Positions 12,008-21,645 of a stretch of DNA of 64,000 bases are shown piece by piece; the first letter of the stretch is position 1; each line of letters starts with the position of its first letter. Source of the stretch: Candidula unifasciata (taxonomy: Eukaryota > Mollusca > Gastropoda > Stylommatophora > Geomitridae). The DNA lies in assembly GCA_905116865.2 (NCBI GenBank), contig CAJHNH020006623.1, forward strand, positions 62,001 to 126,000, read 5' to 3'. Position numbers and translations under genes: made by a program. The notes under the pieces were generated by a model, which was not told the origin of the DNA, did not search any database, and saw only the letters and a program-made list of their open reading frames with translations.

Positions 12008-12700
12008 GAGCCATGTTGGGAGAGTGTGGAGCCATGTCAGGAGATTGTGGAGCCATGTCAGGAGAGTGTGGAGCCATGTCAGGAGAGTGTGGAGCCATGT
12101 CGGGAGAGTGTGGAGCCATGCCAGGAGAGTGTGGAGCCATGCCAGGAGAGTGTGGAACCATGCCAGGAGAGTGTGGAGCTATGTCGGGAGAGTGTGGAGC
12201 CATGTCAGGAGAGTGTGGAGCCATGTCGGGAGAGTGAAGCCATGTCAGGAGAGTGTGGAGCTATGTCGGGAGAGTGTGGAGCCATGTCAGGAGAGTGTGG
12301 AGCCATGTCGGGAGAGTGAAGCCATGTCAGGAGAGTGTGGAGCCATGTCAGGAGAGTGAAGCCATGTCAGGAGAGTGTGCCATGTCAGGAGAGTGTGGAG
12401 CTCATGTCGGGAGAGTGTGGAGCCATGTCGGGAGAGTGTGGAGCCATGTCAGGAGAGTGTGAAGCCATGTCAGCAAAGTATGGAGCCATGTTCGGAGAGA
12501 GTGGAGCCATGTCAGGAGAGTGTGGAGCCATGTCAGGATAGAGTGGAGCCATGTCAGGAGAGAGTGGAGCCATGTCAGGAGAGAGTGGAGCCATGTCAGG
12601 AGAGAGTGGAGCCATGTCAGGAGAGTGTGGAGCCATGTCAGGAGAGTGTGGAGCCATGACAGGAGAGAGTGGAGCCATGTCAGGGGAGTGTGGTGCCTGA
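12008..12700 (+). repeat. Minisatellite, 21-bp unit, about 32 copies
   Basis: The unit is 'ggagccatgtcaggagagtg' with one more base. Variants change TCAGG to TCGGG or CCAGG, and some units are shortened. The unit length is divisible by three, so both strands show long repetitive open frames (for example repeated MAPHSPD on the minus strand). I do not regard them as genes. Confidence 0.92.
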
Positions 12701-12789
12701 TGAAATTAAAGATTGTTGTGTTGAGCTAAGAAAATCTGAAACAAGTGGGAAAAATCTTCTTCTTCTCTTGTCCTACTGTTTTTGCCATA

Positions 12790-13135
12790 AAGCGTCACAG
12801 AGAGGAGTTGGATGTTATTTCCTGTCTTTTGCTAGTTGCGTAGTTTATGAATGTCATGTTTCTGATGTGTCTTTTTTACTCCCTTCACCCATCTCTTTCT
12901 TGGTCGAGCTCTAGCCTTGTAGTCTGCTGTTCTCATGTAGTACCATCTAGATGCTGGCTGATTTTGTTTCATTCTGACCGGATAACCAAACCATTTGATT
13001 CTTTGATGTTTTATGGAAGCATTTACCCATGCTGTGCCTTTTTTCAGTTCTTCGTTTGTGACTCTGTTTCTTCTAGGGGTTTTTCTCTGCCACATTTCTT
13101 ATACATCTCAACTCATATGTAATTTTGCATTTGTG
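12790..13135 (-). repeat. Non-LTR retrotransposon ORF2 C-terminal fragment
   Basis: The minus strand at 12832-13095 encodes a peptide with 'KTPRRNRVTNEELKK', 'QRIKWFGYPVRMKQNQPASR' and 'RARPRKRWVKGV'. This is the typical tail of the reverse-transcriptase ORF of many animal non-LTR elements (a W-F/L-G-H/Y-x-x-R-M motif, then a G/A-R-P-R/K-x-R-W motif). The fragment is isolated and has no catalytic region. Confidence 0.7.
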
Positions 13136-13419
13136 TTTGTCTAGGACTGTCCATGTCTGGCACTGATAGCACAGAGTTGGTTGGTAAGCATATAGCTTGT
13201 ATCAGCTGTGAAGAATCTGGGAGTGCAATATCCTGATGTAGCTGCCAAGTTTCTGTTGCCCACATGGTCAGTTTTTTGCATTGCTTAACATGATGAAGGC
13301 AACAGATGTCCTTAAGGTTGTATTCTTCAGTAACGTTGTGGCCTGGGGGTGTGTGCTTGTGTTGCATCATCTCAAGGGATTCAAAAGAAAATATTCTTCT
13401 TTTGTGTTTGCCTTTAAAA

Positions 13420-13600
13420 AGGTGATTGGCGCATTGTGCTTTGGTCTGCAACAAGGCTGCAATATCTACACCTTTTTGACCCAAATCTTATTTAAGAAAA
13501 TCTCAGATTAGTCGCCTCTTAAAACAAAATTATTGTTAGGAGACAGTGTAGTCTTTTCTCCTCTCTCCCCCAAAACTGGGGTCCCAGAACCCCCACAGGA
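13420..13600 (+). repeat. Interspersed repeat family E, second copy
   Basis: The text 'tttggtctgcaacaaggctg', 'caatatctacacctttt' and 'gattagtcgcctctta' aligns with the copies at 11610-11830 and 60950-61200. Confidence 0.5.
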
Positions 13601-14630
13601 AGTCACGAAGGATCAGCCTGACTTTGACATTTCTGCATACCTTCTTTACTTTCCCTGACTCGGGGTTATTGAATGTTTCCACTGTGATGATTGCACTCAC
13701 GTTTCCGAGTTGTACCCACAAAAGCCAGGTCTTATCACCAAGGATTTGAACTTGGTTATTCTATATGAGAGCTATTCAGCCAGCTGCTGTTCTGACTTTG
13801 CAACAACAACAACAAAAACTTCAGTTGCTCACTTCAGGGTTCCTCATACTCTACTTACAGCTGGACACCTCCAGTCCCATGCTTACTTTGTTTCCGTAAC
13901 TAGTGAATAAATGTTGACAACTTTTGGAACCGGCTTTGCATTATATGAAGATTTTTATAGCAAAATATGAATTAAATATTAGTTTGAATGTGTGTGAATA
14001 AGCTATTTGTAGTTGTGTGTGATGTAGATATTTCTGCCTTATGTAAACTAGACATGTATGACTTTGTAAACTACAATTCAGAACACTGCATTAAAGAATA
14101 TTTTTAGAATACTCAGCTATGCCTTTTATGTTACTGTGTTTTTATGTTGTTGTAATATCAACATCCTAGCACATCAGCCCAATCCATTGGTGCTCCATCT
14201 TCCGATGCAACAGTCATCTTGGTCATTGTCTCCATGCTCAACATACCCAGTAGGAGTTGACTGGCAAATCTTTCCTCGCCCCACAACTGGTTTCTGCATG
14301 TTCTCGTTTAATACTCTTTTCCAATAGGTTTTTCGTCTCTGAAATGCAACACATTCAGTATGTCTGCCCTGTCCATACTTCTTCCTCCACCGAACAGTTC
14401 AGACATGGCCAGTCTGTTGGCTGTTTCCTTTCCTTTCACCTTGGCGTATCCCAGGTTTTACATCTAAGATTGTAGAGGCGAGACTTCTGGGTGCTGTCAA
14501 CCCGTTCTAGTTGGAGTTAGCCAGTTTGGGTATTCTTAAGCATGCTGACTGAGTCCATCACTACTTTTTAGTGGGATCTTGCTATTTGTGAAATTAGCGC
14601 AAAAGTTTAAAGGCCAGGTGAAAGAAAGAT
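13601..14630. other. No gene seen
   Basis: This is unique-looking non-coding sequence. No coding exon or recognised repeat was found, apart from short AT-rich stretches at 13920-14120. Confidence 0.4.
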
Positions 14631-14639
14631 TTTTTTAAA

Positions 14640-15115
14640 AATTATACAACCGCATTTTTGGGCTGTTTGTTTGCCGTTAAATTCTGAATGGTCAGCTTAT
14701 GATACCACTGTTGAAATCAGCACCATGACACCGCTCCTTTGCCATAATTGTTCATTTCCACCTCTATATAAAGTCATAGCACCATATGCCATGACTCCTC
14801 AATGACCACTAAAACTCCTTATGTAACTAGCTGACATAACAACTTGACCTCCTTACTGATTACTAGCACCTAACACCTTGACATGACACCAGTTCCTTTC
14901 CTACAAGTTTTCATATCTGTGCTATATAAAGTCATAGCACCATATACACATGAGGACCAGTTGACCTCTAAAACCCTCATGTCACTAGCTGACACGACAA
15001 CTTGAACCCTCACCGAGCCACCGGCACCTAACACTATGACATGACACCCTCTATTTAGCCATTTTTTTCATTTCACTCTATAAAATCATAGCACCATATG
15101 CCCAGGAGATTCTAA
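14640..15115 (+). repeat. Tandem repeat, ~175-bp unit, about 2.5 copies
   Basis: The block 'tataaagtcatagcaccata' recurs near 14768 and 14928, with a variant at 15081. 'ctagctgacat/cgacaact' recurs near 14828 and 14988, and 'acctaacacctt/tatgacatgacacc' near 14870 and 15027. The copies have diverged appreciably. Confidence 0.75.
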
Positions 15116-15319
15116 TGATCTGTGCCCCCTCTAAGGCATAGCTGTTTTTGACTGCATATTGTCGCCTAGCTGTATACTAACATAACCACAGCTCATCAGC
15201 ACACAGCTGATGCCAGAATAGACCCTTGAGAGACATGATCCCCTCCACCTGTCGGTATGACACTTGATAATGATGATGATGATTTTTGCCCTCAAACCAT
15301 ATTTTACTATATATACTCA

Positions 15320-15530
15320 AGCCTTCATATGGTCACCAGAGGGTAAAAGAAAACAGGGAAGACCAAAAGAAACTCTCCGTAGAACCATCACAAGGGAGAG
15401 CTCAACCATAGGTCTCAGTCGCACTCAAGACCTACATCAAGTGGCAACGAACCGACAGACGTGGAAAGCTATGACCTCTGCCCTATGCGCCATCTTTGGC
15501 ACAAGAGGAATAACTAACTAACTAACTCTA
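15320..15530 (+). repeat. Non-LTR retrotransposon 3' terminal fragment with TAAC tail
   Basis: The plus-strand peptide contains 'SPEGKRKQGRPKETLRRTI', then 'QVATNRQTWKAMTSALCA', and the DNA ends in 'taactaactaact'. The same 3' terminus is present at 42150-42250, immediately upstream of CENPF exon 10. The G-R-P-K motif with a following W is typical of an RTE-like ORF tail. Confidence 0.7.
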
Positions 15531-15919
15531 CCTCTCCACCAACCCAATCAATACCCCTCTCTTCCTTTATTACAATATATAGCTTTCATAAGTCTAGTGT
15601 CCTATCACTCTATTCTATCACTTTGATATATTTATAAATACTTTCTATCATCCACCTCCAAGCCACAATAACCCTAGTTTTCTTTATTCTACTATGAAAC
15701 CCCTAAAACAGCCCCCGCACTTCTCGACCTGCTCACCGCCGCCTATAAAACCCTCGGAGCCTCAACTCTGTCTGCCCTACCACGAGGCCTTTCAAGAGCC
15801 TAGTCCGAGACGCCAGGTGACCTCAACCCATCCGAACCTCCCTCTGACCCGAAGCTGACCTATGACCGAGCCACCGAGTGACTTATGTTTCTGATCTAAA
15901 GATGCCGTCAGACTGTTAC

Positions 15920-18170
15920 GCCGCCGCTTTTGAAAAAGGGTAAGGTGGAGGTTTTCAAGCGCTGTGCTGCAGAGGCCAAAAGAGCAAAGTGGGAAACTTT
16001 TGTGAATGGTATGGGAGGCGATAAAACATTGGGGAAATTCTGGAAACTGCGAAGGCAGATGCAAAGAAAAGATCAGCCTATGACAGTGGGAACAATTTGT
16101 AGAGACGATGGTGTGCGTGTGACCAACAGACAAGGAGAAAGAGGAGGGTTTTCTTCATAGGTTTATAGCTCAGACAGATCATAATGATGTAGACATCAGG
16201 GATGTAGTTAGGGAGGAGTTAGCTAGCACCTTAAAGACTATACATTATGAAGACTTGATACAAGTGGAAGATATCAAACAAATTTTGAAAAAGGAACAAG
16301 ACTCTGCACCAGGGCCTGATGGGGTCAGGTTTGGCCACATGAAGGCTTTGAGCGATGTAGACCTGGCAGAGATGAACTGACTACTTTAATCAGAGCATTA
16401 GAACAGCATCAGTACCGCAATTTTGGGTGCACAGCTATCTAATCATACTGCCAAAACCTTTCAATGATCATTCAAAGCTCACGGTTTTAGAATAATCACC
16501 TTACAAAACACATTTGGGAAGGTCTTGGAGAAGATAGTTGCTGTAAAACTGCAAGAACTTTTGGAAAGGGAGAAGCTTCTCTCAAGAGGTCTGGGAAGTT
16601 ACAGGCCAGGAAATAACACATGGGCAAATGCAGCCACCTTTGCTTTTGACGTCTATGAAGGGTTCCAGAACAGACAGGAAAACTAAACTATGGCCGCAGC
16701 ACTGGATCTCGAGGATGCTTATAACAGAGTAAGATATGACATCTTGATGACTGCACTGAAGGAGAAGAAGGTCAGTCCATGGCTGGTGAATTGGGTTGCA
16801 GCTGTTCTGTATTCGGGTTGCTCTCCGACTGGGCTCATGGACCTCAGAACCATGCAGTTTGGCACCAGGACAGCCACAGGGGTCCGCCATCTCGCCTGTG
16901 CTCTTTAACGTGTATCAGGCAAGATTGCAAGCTTAGAAGCACCAGGAGTTGGAAATATAATGACTTTTGTGGATGATATACTTGCATATGGGCAGGGGGA
17001 AGAGAGGGAACAAACAGCCCGGGAGCTACAAGCGATATTAGACAAAGTGAATGAGTGGTGTACATAAATTAGGGCGTGAAAAGGCGGCCATGCGGGTCAT
17101 TCTGGGTTGCACCAGAGACACCCCATTGGTGTGTATGCGATACATCTTTGGTTTGCCGACTGTTGCAGGTAGGCAGAAGGTGCTGCAGGCGAAGTCATAT
17201 CTAAAGGTAGCTGCAGACACAGACCACCCTTTGCACGAAGCTCTGGGCGCAGTTGAGGGACAGCGGCTGACAAAAGGGAATTCATGGATGGCTCAGGCAG
17301 AAGAAACAATCAGACAGGTTTGCATCCCTGAGAACATTAGGCGAAGAGAGGAGTGGGCCAAAGTGCCACCTGAACAGTCAGACTTGTGCAGGGTTACAAT
17401 CACGCTGAGCCGGGAATGCAGAGACTGGCCAGCAGGTGCCACGGAGGTGGAAATTCAGCAATTAATTCAAGATAATGCTCGTTCAGATGATTTGATCATT
17501 TACACAGACGATTCAGTGTCAAGAGGCAAAAGAAGTGCTTGGGGCTTCTTAGCAAAAGTTAATGGTCGACGTTTGGTGCAGGAGAGCCTAATATATGATA
17601 CCACAACATACAGCTTAAGAATGAAGGGTGGAGGCGGTCACTGCAGCTTTCCGCTGGATTGAGAACACGACACACGCACACACACACACGTAAACACACA
17701 CATCGGGATTGTAACTGACTCAGAAAGCATGCTGAGGAAGGTCAGGACAGGCATGCTTCGTGCAGAGTATCATGCTTCACTGCCGAGGACACGGGTGAGG
17801 AGTATTGATTGGATTTTTTCTCTGGAATACGCCGGTTTGTTGGGAAATGAACAGGCGGACAGACTTGCTGGCTATGCACAACTTGGTGGAATAATGATGC
17901 ATGATAAGGCAGACGTGGTTAGTGCCTTGTGGTAGAGCGTGTACAGTTCGGAGGAGCAGATGGATGACCATAGTCTGGTGAAATTGATACAGTGGGATGT
18001 GACCAGGGGTTCTGGCAGATGCTCGAAGCTCAGAGGAAAGCCAAGACTGACGTTTAAATCAGAATGCTACTGGCACCATTAGTATCTTAACTCTGTGCTG
18101 GCTGCTGAAGATGGGGAAGGAGCACTTATGGGAATGCCCCCGAGTGCTGTGATGTCGGTTCTTGAATCAA
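15920..18170 (+). mobile_element. Decayed non-LTR retrotransposon (reverse transcriptase plus RNase H)
   Basis: Frames broken by stops and indels cover much of an ORF2. About 16690-16905 encodes 'AAALDLEDAYNRV', an RT motif with the catalytic Asp region. Positions 16965-16976 encode FVDD, the second catalytic motif, followed by 'ILAYGQGEERE'. Positions 17051-17662 hold a connection region and the start of an RNase H domain ('LIIYTDDSVS', 'SAWGFLAKVNG'). Around 17700-17875 come 'IVTDSESMLRKV' and 'GLLGNEQADRLAG', the C-terminal RNase H motif. An RNase H domain after the RT suggests a Jockey/I-like clade rather than RTE. The tail near 18090-18170 ('gctgctgaagatgggg', 'gtgctgtgatgtcg') recurs at 33985-34075. 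The element is clearly non-functional here. Confidence 0.8.
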
Positions 18171-18254
18171 ATCAATTAAATAGATGAAGATGGTCTCCAA
18201 ATTTAACAATGCAGGCGAAAAATGATAGTCATTATATTGTGTAGTCTATCTTTG

Positions 18255-18740
18255 TATTTTTGAACAGCCTTAAAAGTCTATGGTTAAGCACCAGCAAGGA
18301 GATAAAAATTAGAATTTTGAGAGCATGCATCTTTCCTGTGGCTACATACGGATGTGAGTCGTGGACTATCTCTCAGTCCTTAAGAAAGAGAATAGGGGCT
18401 TTTGAGCTGAAATGCTATAGAAAGATTCTCAGAATATCTTTGACAAAGCAGATGAGAAATAGTGACATTGTTAAAAGATCGTGAACATCAAGGAAGAGGC
18501 CAATAAACAGCATCCTTAGTCGAAAGCTGAGATTTTTGGTCATATCAAGCGTCACGACGGATGGGTAAAAATTATAGCAGAAGGCATCGTACCAGGAAAG
18601 AGGGGCAAGGCCGACCGACACGAACGTTTACATCAGTGACTCCTTGAGTGTGAAAGTTCTTGAGGCAGGAGAACTGGCAAGAGACCGAGTTTCTTACAGA
18701 CAGACTGTGATGAGAGCGACGTTCTGCAAAGGACCTGCTA
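18255..18740 (+). repeat. Non-LTR retrotransposon RT C-terminal fragment
   Basis: The plus-strand peptide at 18260-18484 contains 'RACIFPVATYGCESWTIS' and 'IGAFELKCYRKILRIS', the highly recurrent C-terminal RT region (x-x-P-x-x-x-Y-G-C-E-S-W). Downstream, frames continue with breaks ('GKRGKA', 'LQRTCYMMM'). Copies or parts occur at 23985-24300 and, inverted, at 4720-5080 and 34725-35585. Confidence 0.75.
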
Positions 18741-19760
18741 CATGATGATGATTATCTTTGTATTTATTTACTGTTCAAACAAAGAAATGCATATTTATTA
18801 CATAACGTTCCTTTCAGTAGCTATACGCACGTCCGGCTGTATATTTATATCTAGAGTTGGCCGTGCTATACATAAGCGTCATCGGATATCTATAATTGTA
18901 ATTTTTTTTTTAAACGGTATAGTTACATGTTTAGCCTTAAAAATTCAATGGTTAAGCACCAGCTGTACGCCGAGATATAAAATTAGAAATTTAAGAGAGC
19001 ATGCATCTTTCCTGATGCCCTAAACACGGTGGTCATGAAATACCAGAAATTCGTGGACTATACTATTACTATCAACTTCACAAAAGAGAATTAGGGGCTT
19101 ATTGACCTCACTCCAAAGAAATAGTGAAAATCATAACTTATTTCTTAACATATCTTGGACAAAGAATGCATGAAAAAAATTGACATTTTAAAAATATATG
19201 AACATCAAGGAAAGATTGGAAGTGGTAAAAAGCATATCTTGGGAAACTGGTTACCAATAATGGTGACACAATGAAGGAAATCGACGGCGACTGGAAATTG
19301 CTCTTATAGCACTAAAACATGAATACCAGGAAGGAATTGTACAGATAGAATTACACCGGTCACGATTTTTATGGCATGCATCTTTAAGTGCACATACCTT
19401 GTGAGACCTGGACACTTACTAAACAAGAGGCGGGCGCAAAATGCATTTGAGACCGAATGTTACAGACAGGTTCTAAGACTGTGATGGGAGCGACGTTCTG
19501 CAAATGCACCATACTACATGAGCTGAATATTGATGAGGTTGTATTTAGTAACTGTTCAACAAAGAAAATTGAAATATTTTGCACTATTTCTATTAGAACA
19601 ATAATGGAGGGGTATATGCCTTTCAAGAGAGGAATACGCACGCCAAGCTGAATATTTATATCTAGGATGTGGCCGTGATCTCCAGATAAGCGTATCATCG
19701 GATAACATCTTGCTCATGATTGTAATTTTTTTTTTTAAACGGTATAGTTACATGTTTATG
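18740..19760 (+). repeat. Diverged direct duplications of retrotransposon debris
   Basis: Text at 18750-18960 ('tatttatatctagagttgg', 'attgtaattttttttttaaa', 'cggtatagttacatgttta') reappears at 19540-19760. 'atggttaagcaccagc' at 18281 reappears at 18949. The block 'gagagcatgcatctttcct' appears at 18319 and 18995, with a weaker form near 19375. No intact frame exists. Confidence 0.6.
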
Positions 19761-20540
19761 TTGTGCAATTGGCAATGGAGTAATTTGGCCGAGTTTACCA
19801 GCCTGCAACAGCGACCTGGCACAGCAGATTGTGCGAAATTTGAACAGACGACGCCTGTGCAGGGCAGATGTTGGCGATACGGAGCCCTCTTTTTCTGGAT
19901 TTGTTTGTTTAATTGTCGTCTATGTGGTAAAAATGTGTCTAATTCTTGGATTATTCATCGGGAGTTACATTGCCTGCTGAATTGTTTCTTTCAAGGACGT
20001 GAATTTGTCGTAAGTAGAACCAGAGTTACTGTGAGCGGAATCTTAAAAAAGGAGAGGGACGACCCTGGGCCCGGAGTAAGGTTTCACTAGTTTCAGGTTT
20101 AGTATCATTCATGCAGAAGAAAACATTTTAGGTTTTAGTAATGAACTTACTTAAATTCTTTGGGTCCTGTACCAAACTGTTTTTATTTTAAAACTTCAGC
20201 TTGTTCTTTGATGATATCCTATTGTTTACAGTTTAATTATGAATTATGTTATTATGTCTCCAAACAGTACACAGTGATTTTATTTTTAGTGAGGGGACCT
20301 TCTTTCGATCTTCGAACAACAACGACTACTTTACTACTTACACTATCCTAAGGGAACGCAATCTGCTGACTGACTGTTTACGGCGACCTTACGGAAGACA
20401 ATCCATCGTTTGTGTACGCTCACATAATGATGTGCCGTAATATTTAATATTGCTTCAGTTTAGGATAAGGGTTAGCTCTAACTCTAACCCCAACCATAAT
20501 CTTAATCTCTTCGACTTAGTATATGTGAGTAGCATAAAGG
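19761..20540. other. No gene recognised
   Basis: The region is open in places, but no domain or convincing exon was seen. A short telomere-like stretch ('aagggttagctctaactcta') sits near 20467-20490. Confidence 0.35.
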
Positions 20541-20544
20541 TATT

Positions 20545-21055
20545 TGGGCCGTCCTTTGAATCAACCCCCAAAATGGCGGCTCTAATATGATGGCGTTCAA
20601 AAGAGACCTACATTGGCCAATTTCTTGCCATAAAATATCCGAATGCTGGTCAGTTCTATTAAAAATATATGTGCCGGCTCCGGATAACGAAGCAAATGCT
20701 CTGACAGGGTCTCGGCGATACGCTACTTGCCGACCTGCTTCTGCGAGTGCCTCACCGCTGAGCGTATCCCCCGCGCCGTTACGCGCGGGGGATACGCCCG
20801 GCAGTGAGGCACACTCGCAGAAGCAGGTCGGCAAGTAGCGTATTGCCGAGACCCTGTCAGAGCATTTGTATCTTCTGCTACTACTACCATGTGCAATATT
20901 CATATTGTCAAGTAATCCTAGTTTTGCTGCGATTTGTTCCTTGGCAGAAAGTCCGTATTTAAGATACATGCGAACACCGTCGTTCGGATATTTTTGGATA
21001 TTTTATGGCCAGAATGTGGCATGCCGCCATTTTGGAGGTTGATTCAAAGGAGAGC
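20545..21055. mobile_element. Foldback element with a GC-rich long hairpin core
   Basis: The outer inverted ends are 20554-20580 ('ctttgaatcaacccccaaa' then 'atggcgg') and 21025-21050 ('ccgccattttggaggttg' then 'attcaaag'). 'gccataaaatatccgaa' on the left also has an inverted partner on the right. The core, about 20692-20870, is a hairpin with arms of about 83 bp. I counted only a handful of mismatches and a 2-bp indel, and the loop is a few bases long. It ends about 0.45 kb before the CENPF start codon. No transposase is encoded. Confidence 0.8.
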
Positions 21056-21199
21056 CGGTATTTGCAATTGAATCCTGTCCTCTGTGTATGTTCTGGGACC
21101 CCATTTTGGGCCGAAAGGAATAGACTACTGCCCTAACTCTAACATGCATGTGGTAAAAATTGACTTATTAGAGGCGTTTCCTTAAAAGCTATAGCGCAT

Positions 21200-21356
21200 C
21201 TGCCTGAAAGGAGAGGAACCAACAGTCTGCATTCAAATAAGCCAGATCTGTAAATCGGACATGCACATAGAACTCAACTTCTGGAACAAGATCAAAGTCC
21301 ATAAGTACATGATCAACTGAAACTTTCTACTTGAGTTTACTGCCGGTGAATGCAAA
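21200..21356 (-). repeat. SINE-like family A, minus-strand copy
   Basis: The segment carries 'aacagtctgcattcaaata', 'gccagatctgtaaatc' and 'agtttactgccggtgaatgc', the reverse complement of the family A body. It ends in an A-run at 21354-21370. Confidence 0.6.
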
Positions 21357-21471
21357 AAAAAAAAAAAAAATACCCATGTATTTCCTTTCATAAGATTAAT
21401 TTTACCAATAGTATTATAATCCGTTTTAGAGATTCCTCAGTACATACTTGTGTCTTTTGTGTCTCCGCTAG

Positions 21472-21507
21472 GTACAGAGATAGGACAGCTCAGAAACCAG
21501 TGTCATC
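21472..21507 (+). other. CENPF: Probable 5' UTR portion of CENPF exon 1
   Basis: A pyrimidine-rich acceptor ('gtgtctccgctag') ends at 21471, 36 bases before the ATG. This suggests that the first coding exon begins here and that an upstream non-coding exon exists. I could not locate that exon or a promoter. The alternative is that transcription starts nearby and the AG is incidental. Confidence 0.45.
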
Positions 21508-21645
21508 ATGAGCTGGGCAGCAGATGAGTGGAAGGATGGACTGCCCCAGAAAGCTCTGTCAAAGATCACTGAGATAGAAGCGCAGCTGGAGCGGCTGAAG
21601 AAGGAACGAGACCAGAAACAGTTCCAGGTGGAGAGTTTGGAACAG
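21508..21645 (+). CDS. CENPF: CENPF coding exon 1 (residues 1-46)
   Basis: It encodes MSWAADEWKDGLPQKALSKI followed by a charged helix ending VESLEQ. The start matches the highly conserved CENP-F N-terminus (human begins MSWALEEWKEGLP), which identifies the gene and fixes the start. The donor is CAG|gtaatc, phase 0. Intron 1 (about 2 kb) contains a mariner and a tRNA-like SINE. Confidence 0.93.

Noticed and set aside
11949..12678. Repetitive open frames on both strands (MAPHSPD and ECGAMSG types)
   Set aside because: They are caused by the 21-bp minisatellite. Both strands and several frames are open at once.
16582..16890. Minus-strand open frames over the non-LTR element, and minus-strand frames under exon 10
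   Set aside because: They are shadows of plus-strand coding sequence with no independent motifs.
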